Origin: Estrella lausannensis | GTDB taxonomy: Bacteria; Chlamydiota; Chlamydiia; Chlamydiales; Criblamydiaceae | Reading direction: 5' to 3' | Length of the DNA: 64,000 nucleotides | NCBI RefSeq assembly: GCF_900000175.1 | Contig: NZ_CWGJ01000012.1 | Span: 1 to 64,000, forward strand | Shown: positions 19,516 to 28,980 of the stretch, piece after piece | Layout: each line of letters opens with the position of its first letter | How positions within the stretch are numbered: the stretch's first letter is position 1 | Made by a program: the position numbers and the translations under genes | The notes under the pieces: model-generated | Told to the model about the DNA's origin: nothing | Seen by the model: the letters and a program-made list of their open reading frames with translations, nothing else | Database searches by the model: none

Positions 19516-20298
19516 TTAAGCTCCGCGAGCCCACCAAGAAAGCATGACAGCTCCTGCTTGGGAAACATTAAGCGACGCGATTTTACCTAACATTGGAATG
19601 AAGACACGGTGGTCAGCCTGCTTAAGCAGCAGGGGCCGTATCCCCTCGCCTTCGGAACCTAGGAGCAATATGCACTTGGGTGGGAATATGAAATCCGTCA
19701 AGGAGCCTGCGTCAGAGGACGCATCGGCGGCCACAACCTCAAACCCATCCTCTTTTAACTCCTGAACTGCCTGAACCAGGTTGGACACCTTGACGACATC
19801 GAGCAGTTCGCAGGCGCCGGCACTGGCTTTTGTAGCCGAAGGCGTCAAATCGACTCCTCTGTTTTTTGACCACATCACCCCCGCTGCCCCAAAGCATTCG
19901 GCCGCGCGCATGATCGCACCCAAGTTTTGCGGATCGTAAATGGAGTCTAGAGCAACCAGCAGAGTTCTGTCCTTGCTCTCGTGCTTACGCATGAATTCAT
20001 CCAGCGAAATCTGCGACGAGCCCCTCATCGCAGCAGCGATCCCTTGGTGAGAGTCCGTTCCTGCCAACGAGGTCAGTTCATCCTTGGAAACCTTGTGCAG
20101 CTGAATCTGATGATCTCGTGCGATTTTAAGCATGTCCTCTTCTAGGCCATCCTCTTTTTTAGCAAAGTAAAGATGAGCTACCGCTTTCGGTTTATAGGAA
20201 AGCACCTCTCTGACAGCCCTGTTCCCAATCACCAAACTTCCCGAGAAGTGGATTCTTGCCGGTTTGACATTTTCTCTAAAACGGGGCTTTCTGTTCAT
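19516..20298 (-). CDS. rlmB: 23S rRNA (guanosine-2'-O)-methyltransferase, TrmH/SpoU family
   Basis: 260 residues. An N-terminal substrate-binding domain (about 15-95) is followed by a SpoU knotted methyltransferase domain. The three SpoU motifs are visible: DPQNLGAIMRAAECFG (motif 1), LLLGSEGEGI (motif 2) and IPMLGKIASLNVSQAGAVML (motif 3, where the usual Gly-x-x-x-Ser-Leu-Asn-Val is kept). The expected job is ribose methylation of G2251 in 23S rRNA; a tRNA or other rRNA target cannot be ruled out within the family. It stands alone. Confidence 0.9.
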   Translation of the reverse strand: MNRKPRFRENVKPARIHFSGSLVIGNRAVREVLSYKPKAVAHLYFAKKEDGLEEDMLKIARDHQIQLHKVSKDELTSLAGTDSHQGIAAAMRGSSQISLDEFMRKHESKDRTLLVALDSIYDPQNLGAIMRAAECFGAAGVMWSKNRGVDLTPSATKASAGACELLDVVKVSNLVQAVQELKEDGFEVVAADASSDAGSLTDFIFPPKCILLLGSEGEGIRPLLLKQADHRVFIPMLGKIASLNVSQAGAVMLSWWARGA

Positions 20299-20400
20299 AA
20301 GCTCTCATATCCATTATCAAAAATTTAAAAGGCACTCCCCGCCTAATATCGCAGATTGTGCTGGACTGTAGGGAAAGTGTTGCTAGATTTAGCATCAGGG

Positions 20401-20517
20401 CTTAAGGAAAGCCTCGGAATCAAGACCTTAAACAACCTAGCATTAAAAAGATAAAAGCTTTCAATTGCGAGAGCTTTCTCTTTGCCAAAAACCAAATTCC
20501 ATGACACTTTCGGTATA
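20401..20517. repeat. TATACCGAAAG-type repeat, decayed copy
   Basis: The right half is good (GCGAGAGCTTTCTCTTTGCC, then ACACTTTCGGTATA); the left terminus is missing and the left inner block (GGAAAGCCTCGGAATC) is decayed. Confidence 0.6.
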
Positions 20518-20544
20518 TCATACGTGATTTGCGCCGTTTCAAGC

Positions 20545-20593
20545 TATACCGAAAGTATCTCGAAAATTGGGGTTTTGAGACACTTTCGGTATA
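20545..20593. repeat. TATACCGAAAG-type repeat, short 49-bp form
   Basis: Only the two terminal arms remain, TATACCGAAAGTATCTCG and TGAGACACTTTCGGTATA, with a few bases between them. Confidence 0.8.
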
Positions 20594-20642
20594 CACCAAC
20601 CGGCACAGGACTCTTCCTGCAACTTTTAATGCAGCGAGTTGT

Positions 20643-21881
20643 TCAACGAGCTTCCTCCACCCCAAAGGGGAGGAATTTTCCACTGAACAAAAAGGCCCTG
20701 CTGCTGTCCTCTGTCCTATTGAAACGCGGCCATGAGTTGCCTGTCAAAGAAAGATAGGGATGCTTTCCTTCCGGCTGAAGCGGATGAACCTGATCTGGAG
20801 ACTCTGGCTCGAGACCGGCAAGAGCGATTTTTACATCTTCGCTATCGGGGATGAAGTTGATGAAATTGTGTCGATGGCTGTTGATTACCCGTAGCAAATC
20901 GTCAAGTTCCGCCGCCCCCCAGCTCATCACGATTGAAGGCGGGGTCTTGCGCTGCATCGTTTCGACCAAAGCAGTTGACGGTGGGTAAATTTTAGCGGCC
21001 AGCTCAGGATTAATCCACTCCGGCTGAGGAAAGCCGGGATGGGTCCACCACCAAAATAGCCACCAGCTCTCCGTACGGCTGAGCAAAGTACTTCCTTTCC
21101 AAAGCCACCACGAAGGAACGCTCCCCTTCAACAGCCAATACGCGGGATTGCGGACAAAGTGCTCCTGCAAGAAAAACTGATAATCCGGATAGGAGAGAAA
21201 CAACTCAACGAGGAGCGCGTCCAAATTAGTGCTATTGCCTTCACCTGCTTTTACCGCAAACCTTTTCTCAAGCGGCAGATCAAAGTAGGGCGGAACCAAG
21301 ATAAACCCCTCCCCGTCGAAGACAAAATCAGCCGGAGTGTAGGTTCGATCTTTTTCAAGAACGACCCACCTCCCGGGAATGGAGCGCTTCAGACCGCCTT
21401 GCAGATCCCTGACCCAGAATCCGGGCGCGTAAAGGCAGGGGCTTAGCGGGGAATCGGTTGGTTTTTCCTCCACTTTGCAGAGAGAAGGCGTTTGCTGAAG
21501 TCTCGCCAGCGATCGATCGATGGGGTGCCAATACCCTTTAAGCCTGATCCAATATCCTCCCCTTTCGATCCACCTGGGAGGTTGCCACTTCATCCCTGGG
21601 GGTGGGACCCGATAGATCCCCTTTACGAAGGCATAGGAGTTTTTTTCCGGATCCCATATCCAGTAGCCGCTAAGCCAAATGGCATTTTCATCAAAATCGC
21701 TCCCCTTTTCTGGTCGCAGCTCACGAGGAAGCCCCGGCGGCCTTTCCCTAACAGATGCCGGGACAATCCCCTCTCCAATCGCTCCGATTAAGCCCTCGTG
21801 CACAGGGGTTACTGAGAAAGAGGGTTCCGCCGAAAACGCCATCAGCATCGCCAGCAACAGGTATGTTATAAATCGTCTCAT
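20643..21881 (-). CDS. Exported YXWGXW/WxxGYW-repeat-type protein
   Basis: 412 residues with a signal peptide (MRRFITYLLLAMLMAFSAEP). The mature N-terminal third carries repeated Trp/Tyr/Pro-rich motifs: WLSGYWIWDPEKNSY, then PPGMKWQPPRWIERGGYWI, LKGYWHP and APGFWVRD. These resemble the YXWGXW-type repeats of secreted bacterial proteins, often found in planctomycetes and chlamydiae. The C-terminal part has no recognised domain but is also Trp-rich (WWLFWWWTHPGFPQPEW near residue 272). Likely periplasmic or surface. The start has AAAGGTG upstream. Function unknown. Confidence 0.8.
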   Translation of the reverse strand: MRRFITYLLLAMLMAFSAEPSFSVTPVHEGLIGAIGEGIVPASVRERPPGLPRELRPEKGSDFDENAIWLSGYWIWDPEKNSYAFVKGIYRVPPPGMKWQPPRWIERGGYWIRLKGYWHPIDRSLARLQQTPSLCKVEEKPTDSPLSPCLYAPGFWVRDLQGGLKRSIPGRWVVLEKDRTYTPADFVFDGEGFILVPPYFDLPLEKRFAVKAGEGNSTNLDALLVELFLSYPDYQFFLQEHFVRNPAYWLLKGSVPSWWLWKGSTLLSRTESWWLFWWWTHPGFPQPEWINPELAAKIYPPSTALVETMQRKTPPSIVMSWGAAELDDLLRVINSHRHNFINFIPDSEDVKIALAGLEPESPDQVHPLQPEGKHPYLSLTGNSWPRFNRTEDSSRAFLFSGKFLPFGVEEAR

Positions 21882-22431
21882 GTCCGCACCTTTGAGAACG
21901 TCAGGTTATGCCAAAAGTGTCTCAAAATTGGGTGCGCGGCAAAGAAAAAGCCCCCTAGTTAAAAGATTGCAAATCACCTAATATTAGAAATATAGAGTAA
22001 CTTACAAACCTTCAATCGCGGGGCAGGTCTCTGTTTGTCAAAATCCCAAATTTCGACGCACTTGCAGTATAGGCTCATTTCAAAAATCTTTCCTTGTACA
22101 CATCTTGACAATTTTTTTCTATGAAAGGACGCAAAGGGGCTCCTTGTTTTTTCTTGGGGAACATCCCCGCAATGGATTGTCTGATACCGAAAAAGACCCA
22201 CTGTGGAGGGATGGCCCACCGCGTTCCATCCATAAAAAAATTTGATAAGGCCGTTCAATCCCTTTCTTTACTTTTTTCTTTTGCCGGGAAAGCCGGTTTT
22301 AATCCATACTCCTTTTCAATCTTAGAATCCCCAATCAATTTATTTTTAATAATTCTTAATACCCTCTTTACACAAACAGTTTAGAATAGATGTAACAAAT
22401 CAAAATTCAATAAAAATATCCAGGTGGTTAA
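21882..22431. other. Intergenic region upstream of the glycosyltransferase gene
   Basis: 550 bp between divergent genes. It holds a full-length repeat copy (21907-22071) and an AT-rich stretch (22310-22425) that is the likely promoter zone of the downstream pair. Short ORFs here are not supported. Confidence 0.5.
21907..22071. repeat. TATACCGAAAG-type repeat, full-length diverged copy
   Basis: 165 bp. The ends are diverged (TATGCCAAAAGTG ... CACTTGCAGTATA) but the core CACCTAATATTAGAAATA is kept. Confidence 0.75.
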
Positions 22432-25353
22432 ATGACTATCTATTTCAAAAATAATCACAGCATCGATCAGTACAAACTCCTCTCTCCCTCCTCGTTCGAT
22501 GACAAAAGAAGCCATATTCTCCCTGAAGCACAAGTTCTTGAAAACAACACCGAAACCACCCCTTCTTCCCTTACATCCGAGCAAAACTCCGGCTTTATCC
22601 ACTCTCTCGGCAAAACAATTGCCTTGATCACCATGACCATTACCGTGATCCCGCTTGTGGTGAAGATGATTATGCATTGGCAAAATCAGAAAGAGAAAAC
22701 ACAAGCCTTGGAAGAACTTGAAAAGTTGAAGTGGTATGGTTTCTTCGGCCCGGAAGAACTCGAACCGGTCATCAAAGCTGTCGCCAAGGGCCACGATGCC
22801 CTATCCGCTACCCAAGCATTTGTCAACCGTCTGCCAGCTAAAGACTTTCCCGATGCTTCCGTAAAGGAGGAGATTGTCGCCAAAGTAGAGAAAGGACACA
22901 TCTCTGAGGCTCTGAAAAAAATTAAAGAGCACTACCAAATCCTCAACTTTTATAAGGCGTGCAAGGAAAAAGGCAACCTCCTTACCCAGATTGATCCTGC
23001 CCAAAAACCCAAGGTTCAAGCAGCTTTTGAAAGATCGCAGCGCTACCTGCAAGACTCCAGGCAGTCGGCAAAAGAACTAAAGGATTTGTACCTGACAATT
23101 TCAAATCTGCGCTCCATTCCTTTAACCAAGAGCTGGATCGACTCTCTTCATCAGAGAGGAGAGCTCACATCAGGAGAGTGTGAACAACTTAAATCATTAA
23201 TTGATGAAAACGACGGTCCGGCATTCATTGAGGCCTTAAAAAAATGCGTTGCCCACAAGCTAAAAAACGCCAAAGAGCAGGGGCCCAACATTGGCTATTA
23301 TTTCTACAAGGAGATGTGGGATGTATTAGTCGCAATCGATTCACGAAAAGGAATTCAGTCTCTTGCCAACCACTTAGCTCCGCTTTTTTATTACCAGAAC
23401 ATCTACACAAAACTTTCCGTCATCGAGTGCGAGCTGACAACTCTCACCGCGACCGAAGACCAACTTGCAGGGTACATCCATGAGATCAAAAACACTCTCA
23501 AAGAGGGCGCTACTCAATTGACCTCATCGGTTGGAGCTGATTTAATTCTGCCTCCCTCTTTTGACTACCAGTTCAGATCGGCTGTCGGACTGATCCGCAG
23601 AAAGTTAACCCATATCAACGACCAGCTTTCGAAGCTGGAGGGACAGGGTGGAGTCTGTGAATCAAACCACGAACTGTGCGGATGCCATCACGCGTACACT
23701 GCCGAAGATCTCCAGAACGATCAAGCCGGCAAACCAAATGGACTATTCCCCAAGCAAGTCGTCGACATTAAAAAAGGACGTATCGTCCTCGAGAAGAAAT
23801 TGAAGGCTCTCGAAGGAAAGATTGAGCAGCTGGCAAGCGAGAGCTTAAACCCCACCGTAGAGAAATCCGATACCGGAGTAAACCTGCACTCTTCCAAATT
23901 AAAAAGATTGGAGATTAAACGTGAGGCGCTGATTGCCGATATCGCCGCGCTCAAGTTATCGGAAAAAGGATCTCCAAACGCTACCACAAAAAAACCGATC
24001 GTAATGGGTTTCACATGCAGTTTCGGATCCGGCCACAAAGCCCCCACGGCGGCAGTCGCTAAAATGCTTGGCAGTGAAAATGCCCACTTCACAGTCGCAG
24101 ACGGTCCGGATGATATATTAAAGCCTCTTTGCGGCTTCCACAAGTTTGGGAAAATGCTCGGTAAGGAGTGGAAAAAGTCGGATGCCTTCGCCTATATCCT
24201 ACAAAAGCAATGGTACTGGATTCCGAGACTTTATCTATTCATCAGTAAAGTCTTCTCGAAAATAGCCAGCCTCTTCACGGGTGCTCCTAAGGAAAGACCC
24301 AGCTTTCCAAGCGACACCCCAGAGAAGGAGCTGCTAAGAAAACGCCTGCTGATGGAAATGCCAGATCACCTGATGACTTTCTACCACATGGATCTCAACA
24401 GCATCCTGGAAGTGGCAGAAGAAATGGGACTGCCCACAACCCACTTCGCGACTGACTTTAACGCCAAAATGGATGAGGCATTCGGAAGCTTGCCTCCAAC
24501 ACATCCGATGTTCCAGATCATGGTAGCTAACAACACCCAATCCACTCTAGACTCGGCATCGCCCGTGAAGCCAGGTGATATCGTCGTCACTTCCGGTGCT
24601 GTCCGTCCGCTCTTCTACCAAAAGACCGATGCTGAAACTCTCGAACAGATGCGTGAAGAAAGAGGGATCGACGAAAACACTTCCACCATCCTTTTCATGG
24701 GCGGGGGCTTTGGCCAGTCGATCGACTATCCCGAAAAACTAGCGGCTGACATGAGCATCCAAGACAAGATGCATCTCGTGGTTATCGCCGGCGCCAATAA
24801 AACTTTCGGTGAGCATTTTGAAGAGGAAGTCAAAAATGGTAAGCTGGTCAAGCACGGCAAGTTTTATAAAGGGTCCAACCCCAACATCACGATCGAAGTC
24901 GCTCAAGATCCTGCCACAAAGACGAAGAATACCCCTTTCTTCATCGGAGAGGCTGCCATAAGCCGCTACTTCGACCTGGCAGATGTGCTCTACACAAAGC
25001 CGGGTGGCTCTACAACGCTCGAAGCTTTGGTCAAAGGCCTTACCACGATTTTCGACAACAGAACAGCCCTGATGGCCTGGGAAGAAGATAACATGCGTCA
25101 AACCATCACGCTCGGTTACGGCATCGAAAACAGAGACGAAAAAGACTTTCTAACCGACCTGAAGACCGCGCTAAACAAGGCAAAAAACAGCGAGAAAAAA
25201 GGGCGCAACCTGCCTCAGGTGGGAGCCGTTCTTCAGCAAAATTTCAGTAAAATCCACGGCAAAAAACCCAATTCTTGGCAGAAATCGAAATTCGTCCATT
25301 ACCGCTTTGACCTGCCGGTTAAAAATTGGGAAGCCGAATGCGCTTTAGTTTAA
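22432..25353 (+). CDS. GT28/MGDG-synthase-like glycosyltransferase with long N-terminal region
   Basis: 973 residues. A membrane segment lies at about 59-81, then a helical, coiled-coil-rich region to about 515, containing a Cys/His-rich patch (CESNHELCGCHH near residue 414). The C-terminal 450 residues resemble the diacylglycerol glycosyltransferase/MGDG synthase family: FGSGHKAPTAA near 529 (the usual Gly-His-xx-Ala loop), LFMGGGFGQS, and the donor-sugar loop YTKPGGSTTLEALVKG near 857. The reaction is probably transfer of a hexose to a lipid. AGGTGG precedes the ATG. It forms a pair with the next gene, 19 bp downstream. The long N-terminal part is not typical of the family. Confidence 0.82.
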   Translation: MTIYFKNNHSIDQYKLLSPSSFDDKRSHILPEAQVLENNTETTPSSLTSEQNSGFIHSLGKTIALITMTITVIPLVVKMIMHWQNQKEKTQALEELEKLKWYGFFGPEELEPVIKAVAKGHDALSATQAFVNRLPAKDFPDASVKEEIVAKVEKGHISEALKKIKEHYQILNFYKACKEKGNLLTQIDPAQKPKVQAAFERSQRYLQDSRQSAKELKDLYLTISNLRSIPLTKSWIDSLHQRGELTSGECEQLKSLIDENDGPAFIEALKKCVAHKLKNAKEQGPNIGYYFYKEMWDVLVAIDSRKGIQSLANHLAPLFYYQNIYTKLSVIECELTTLTATEDQLAGYIHEIKNTLKEGATQLTSSVGADLILPPSFDYQFRSAVGLIRRKLTHINDQLSKLEGQGGVCESNHELCGCHHAYTAEDLQNDQAGKPNGLFPKQVVDIKKGRIVLEKKLKALEGKIEQLASESLNPTVEKSDTGVNLHSSKLKRLEIKREALIADIAALKLSEKGSPNATTKKPIVMGFTCSFGSGHKAPTAAVAKMLGSENAHFTVADGPDDILKPLCGFHKFGKMLGKEWKKSDAFAYILQKQWYWIPRLYLFISKVFSKIASLFTGAPKERPSFPSDTPEKELLRKRLLMEMPDHLMTFYHMDLNSILEVAEEMGLPTTHFATDFNAKMDEAFGSLPPTHPMFQIMVANNTQSTLDSASPVKPGDIVVTSGAVRPLFYQKTDAETLEQMREERGIDENTSTILFMGGGFGQSIDYPEKLAADMSIQDKMHLVVIAGANKTFGEHFEEEVKNGKLVKHGKFYKGSNPNITIEVAQDPATKTKNTPFFIGEAAISRYFDLADVLYTKPGGSTTLEALVKGLTTIFDNRTALMAWEEDNMRQTITLGYGIENRDEKDFLTDLKTALNKAKNSEKKGRNLPQVGAVLQQNFSKIHGKKPNSWQKSKFVHYRFDLPVKNWEAECALV

Positions 25354-25372
25354 TAATAAGGAGATAATAGTG

Positions 25373-26803
25373 ATGATGTACCCTCTCACATTAACGCACA
25401 CAGGTGCCAGATGGCATCTCGACACCTTGGTTGCAACGGATTCCAAAAAGGAAACGGAATCGGCCAAGCTATTTCAAAAGGCCGTCAAAAAGCTTAATCA
25501 CGCCTTCAAAATGGCTGCCGGGGATCTCCAAAACAAAGTGCATCCGATGAAGAATGATGCGGTATATGATGAGGTGTACGATGCCGGCAAATTGATCAAA
25601 AAAATAGAAACGGCGATCGGCAAGCACGCATCGGCAGAAGACAAAGAAGCCGTAGGCGTACTCAAAAGATGCGTCATGTCAATGAGGCTCGGCGGTTCCA
25701 TCACTCCCGAAATCCTCAAGGCTAACCCCGAGTTTGAAAAGTTCATCACAGCCAACCACTGGCATCATAAGGCTTACCGCTACGAACACGTGCTTCCCGT
25801 GATCGACGGAGAACCTGGCGTATTTTACGAAGGGCAGGGAATTAAGTTCAGCGAACTAATGACAAAAAATGATGAAGAAAACAAGCCCTTGGTCGATCCC
25901 TACTCGAAGAAGATGCCTAACTGCTGCATCATCAAGCAGGGTATCATGCCTTGGGCTCAACACAATGTAAAAGAACTTTTTGCCCATACCCAAGAAGATC
26001 CGAGCACATGGGGCGATCAGTATGTTTATGAAATCGTCACTTCGCTTCTTGATAAAGAGGAGAAAACACCGCATTTTACTGGAGACCACTGCTGGCTGCG
26101 TCTCCGCACAAAAGATGGCGATGTCTACTCTTGGGGCGTAGTGCGCCCGGATATCACCGTATGGCAGGGCCTTAAGCAGCGCAGCACTATGATGCTGAAC
26201 GGCGCCCCTGAATGTCCGGATGGTTTCGAGTCGCTGGAGAAGAAAGAGCACCATATGCTCGCCACGCAAATCCCCATCACGGAAGAGCAGTTTGAGGAAA
26301 TCAAAGGCAATCTCAACAAAATGAATAAAAACGGCGTCCCTTTCAGCGTCATGACCGGATTGACATGTCAGGGCCACGTGGTCCATCAGGCCTCCAAGAT
26401 TGGAGTCAAGATCAACAGCGAAATGACGGGAGCGACTTTCATAGGTAAAAGCTTCTTCGGTAAAACAGTGAACTGGCTCTGGAAGGCAATCGTACCCAAA
26501 GTCATTCGAGTCGTCATCACCTATCTCTTTGATTTTGTGCTTGGCCTCACAGTGGGAAGGCTGCTCTCCATCCATGCCGTAGACCCTAAAGTCAGGGAAA
26601 CTTATGGAGATGAATTTGACGGGTTTACCCACAACTTCTTCAATATCTTCAAGCCCGTCATGGTCCAGCACCCGCTGGCTATGCGCAAATGGCAGCGCAA
26701 GGTAGAAGCGTTCAGAAATTCTGACGAAGGAAGAAGGATTGGCCCCTGGGCAATGCCGGAAGAGTTCCTTACGCCGAAGAAGAAAGAAGCCCCACAAGTT
26801 TAA
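25373..26803 (+). CDS. Conserved hypothetical protein paired with the glycosyltransferase
   Basis: 476 residues from ATG 25373, 9 bp after AAGGAG; the frame also opens at GTG 25370. No domain is recognised. The middle (about 120-300) is mixed alpha/beta with several Trp, His and Cys residues (NHWHHKAYRYEHV, PNCCIIKQGIMPWAQHN, GDHCWLRLRTKDGDVYSWG). This is compatible with a papain-like or other hydrolase fold, but no catalytic set can be named with confidence. A hydrophobic stretch at about 370-400 could be a membrane anchor. It is surely co-transcribed with the upstream glycosyltransferase. A strong hairpin follows. Confidence 0.8.
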   Translation: MMYPLTLTHTGARWHLDTLVATDSKKETESAKLFQKAVKKLNHAFKMAAGDLQNKVHPMKNDAVYDEVYDAGKLIKKIETAIGKHASAEDKEAVGVLKRCVMSMRLGGSITPEILKANPEFEKFITANHWHHKAYRYEHVLPVIDGEPGVFYEGQGIKFSELMTKNDEENKPLVDPYSKKMPNCCIIKQGIMPWAQHNVKELFAHTQEDPSTWGDQYVYEIVTSLLDKEEKTPHFTGDHCWLRLRTKDGDVYSWGVVRPDITVWQGLKQRSTMMLNGAPECPDGFESLEKKEHHMLATQIPITEEQFEEIKGNLNKMNKNGVPFSVMTGLTCQGHVVHQASKIGVKINSEMTGATFIGKSFFGKTVNWLWKAIVPKVIRVVITYLFDFVLGLTVGRLLSIHAVDPKVRETYGDEFDGFTHNFFNIFKPVMVQHPLAMRKWQRKVEAFRNSDEGRRIGPWAMPEEFLTPKKKEAPQV

Positions 26804-26814
26804 CACCCTGCTCT

Positions 26815-26839
26815 CCTGCCTGGTTTCTAGCCAGGCAGG
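26815..26839 (+). terminator. Terminator of the glycosyltransferase operon
   Basis: 9-bp stem CCTGCCTGG/CCAGGCAGG with a 7-base loop, followed by CCTCTATTTATAAAAA. Confidence 0.75.
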
Positions 26840-26984
26840 CCTCTATTTATAAAAAAATCTTTACATCCTTCCTCTCATCACTTATCAGCTCTCTTTGAGT
26901 TTCTCGTTTGAAATTTCCTATTTACCGCTTCGGGTTTAGAAGCACTTTCATATTTTAGCCCATTACCTAAAGAGGAGTGGAGAG

Positions 26985-27968
26985 ATGCAAGCTGCCATCT
27001 TTGAAACACCAGGCAAACCGCTACAAGTAAGAGAGATGCCTATACCCACGATCAAGGACGGGGAATTGTTGCTCCAAGTGGAAGCATGCGGCCTTTGCCG
27101 GACAGACCTGCATATTTTACAAGGTGAGCTTATCCCACCGCACACCCCTTTGATCCCAGGCCACCAGATCGTCGGTATCGTCAAAGAATCGTCCTCAAAG
27201 AGCCGTTTCAAAAAAGGTGAGAGAGTGGGAGTCGGGTGGCTTGGTAAAACATGTGCCAATTGCTACTTTTGTCAAAACAATCTGGAAAACTTATGCGACA
27301 CCCCCGAGCTGACAGGATATTCCATCCATGGCGGCCTCGCTGAATTTGCCAAGGTGCATGAGGATTTTGCCTTCCCTCTACCCCAAGACATTGAAGCGGT
27401 AAAGCTAGCTCCCCTACTTTGCCCGGGGCTGATTGGCTATCGGGCCTATAAAATGTGCAAAGAAGTGCGTACGATCGGTTTTTTTGGCTTTGGAGCATCA
27501 GCGCACCTGCTCATCCAAGTAGCCATCAGCGAAGGAAGACGTGTTTTTGCTTTCGTCAAGCCCGAAGGCAAGCAAAAAGCCATCGATGCCCAAGAGCTGG
27601 GAGCATCCTGGACAGGGACTTCTGACGATTTTCCGCCAGAACCTCTCGACGCCATCATCATTTTCGCTCCACTCGGCGATTTAGTGCCTAAAGCGCTCAT
27701 GAGAGTGCGTAAAGGAGGAGCGGTAATTTTAGCCGGGATTCATATGAGCGATATCCCCTCTTTTCCCTATCGCGTGATTTTTGAGGAAAAATCGCTGAAG
27801 TCTGTCGCCAATCTCACACGTAAAGAGAGCGCTGAATTTCTTGAGATTGCCAAAAAGCTACCTGTCAAAACTTTCACGGAGTCATACCGCCTCAGTGAGA
27901 TCAACGAGGCATTTCATCAAATGCAAACAGGAAAAGTTCGCGCTTCTTGTGTTATCAGGTTCCCCTGA
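26985..27968 (+). CDS. Zinc-dependent alcohol dehydrogenase family protein
   Basis: 327 residues, a medium-chain dehydrogenase of the AdhA/AdhP type. Catalytic zinc residues are in CGLCRTDLH and PGHQIVG; the four structural zinc Cys are in CANCYFCQNNLENLC. The NAD(P)-binding Rossmann loop reads GFFGFGASAHL. It would oxidise primary alcohols or reduce aldehydes in the cytosol. AAGAGGAG precedes the ATG. The stop is at 27968, and the following 180 bp hold the next gene's leader with a short repeat. Family call is firm; the substrate is not. Confidence 0.93.
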   Translation: MQAAIFETPGKPLQVREMPIPTIKDGELLLQVEACGLCRTDLHILQGELIPPHTPLIPGHQIVGIVKESSSKSRFKKGERVGVGWLGKTCANCYFCQNNLENLCDTPELTGYSIHGGLAEFAKVHEDFAFPLPQDIEAVKLAPLLCPGLIGYRAYKMCKEVRTIGFFGFGASAHLLIQVAISEGRRVFAFVKPEGKQKAIDAQELGASWTGTSDDFPPEPLDAIIIFAPLGDLVPKALMRVRKGGAVILAGIHMSDIPSFPYRVIFEEKSLKSVANLTRKESAEFLEIAKKLPVKTFTESYRLSEINEAFHQMQTGKVRASCVIRFP

Positions 27969-28079
27969 ACGGTCTTTCTTAAGAGAATGTATTCATTCTT
28001 TTGGTCTGCCTAAGCTAAAAAAATTTGAACGCTTTTCGGCACATGTGCTAGCGTCTACCTCGTTTGCCTTACCCTCAGT

Positions 28080-28128
28080 TATACCCAAAGTATCTCAAAA
28101 TTTGGGATTTTGAGACACTTTCACTATA
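28080..28128. repeat. TATACCGAAAG-type repeat, short 49-bp form
   Basis: Arms TATACCCAAAGTATCTCAAAA and TTTTGAGACACTTTCACTATA around a short centre. It lies just before the exported protein gene and contains an ATG that artificially extends that ORF. Confidence 0.8.
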
Positions 28129-28151
28129 GAATGAAAACAGGAAGTTTATTC

Positions 28152-28964
28152 ATGAGCCGCCCCCTGAGACTGTGCAAATTGATAGTGCTACTTCTTTCAA
28201 TTTTACTCACTCCCCTGACAGCTTATGAAAAGCCCTCCAACGTTTCTGAAAGGATTTGGAAAGAAACATCCCCCTACTTTCTTCCTGAGGATAATCCAGC
28301 TTCTTCGATACTCCTTAAAATCTTCCAAAAAAAACGCGCCACCCTCAATAGCGAAGCTTTAAAAAAAGCAGGATTCACCTCCATCAAAACACAGCCCTAC
28401 ACCAAGGTAACAACAGCCACACACCCCACAATGCCTACACTCTTCTTTAAACTCTATTTCGACTCGCAAAAGCAGATCAAGAAACGGGAAGATCACGTCC
28501 ATTGGCTGGCGCGGATCCGGGGTGCTGAATTGATTGGCGCTGTGATCCATGAGATGAAATGGGATGACAGCTTCAAAGTGCCTCGAAAATGGATCTTCCC
28601 TCTCCCCAAAGAGCCCGCTCCACCCTCGATTTTTGGCGCAGTCCGGTTTATTCTGGTCGAGGAGAATATGAAGATTTTATCCGAGGACGAAAATTTAGCT
28701 GCGTGGAAGGGGCCCCTCGTGACAGAGAAGTTGCTTGACCGCCTCTATTTTTTGGTCAGTAAGCTGGGGCTTTCCGATTGCCTCGTACCCCACAATATTC
28801 CTTTCTCCTACGACAACAAAGTCGCATTTATAGACACGGAAATCTATATGTCCTTTCACATCCTCTATAAAAGCTTTGCCAGATACCTCTCTCCCGAGAT
28901 GGCTGCTTACTGGGAAAGTTTAGATTCAAAGAAAGTATCTCAAAACCAAAACCTCAAATTTTGA
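28152..28964 (+). CDS. Exported hypothetical protein, paralogue of the 17715-18863 product
   Basis: The start is ATG 28152, with AGGAAG upstream. It gives 270 residues with a signal peptide (hydrophobic LCKLIVLLLSILLTPLTAY). The body resembles the 17715-18863 product and has kinase-like landmarks: a lone Lys in LFFKLYFD, FILVEENMKILSED in the place of a hinge, and PHNIPFSYDNKVAFIDTE in the place of the catalytic Asn and the metal-binding Asp. These are inferences; a catalytic Asp is uncertain. The last residues (VSQNQNLKF) and the stop codon are supplied by a repeat copy, so the native C-terminus may have been lost. Confidence 0.75.
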   Translation: MSRPLRLCKLIVLLLSILLTPLTAYEKPSNVSERIWKETSPYFLPEDNPASSILLKIFQKKRATLNSEALKKAGFTSIKTQPYTKVTTATHPTMPTLFFKLYFDSQKQIKKREDHVHWLARIRGAELIGAVIHEMKWDDSFKVPRKWIFPLPKEPAPPSIFGAVRFILVEENMKILSEDENLAAWKGPLVTEKLLDRLYFLVSKLGLSDCLVPHNIPFSYDNKVAFIDTEIYMSFHILYKSFARYLSPEMAAYWESLDSKKVSQNQNLKF

Positions 28965-28980
28965 GATACTTTCGATATAT
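28931..28980. repeat. TATACCGAAAG-type repeat, short form overlapping a gene end
   Basis: Arms GAAAGTATCTCAAAA and TTTTGAGATACTTTCGATATA. It provides the stop codon of the upstream gene and abuts the next element head to head at TATATA. Confidence 0.75.

Larger units (their letters stand above)
20299..20642. other. Intergenic region with two repeat copies
   Basis: No gene. It holds one decayed and one short copy of the dispersed repeat, described separately. Confidence 0.6.

Noticed and set aside
22121-22384. 87-codon ORF upstream of the glycosyltransferase
   Set aside because: Biased toward AT-rich promoter DNA with no family features, and a poor start context.
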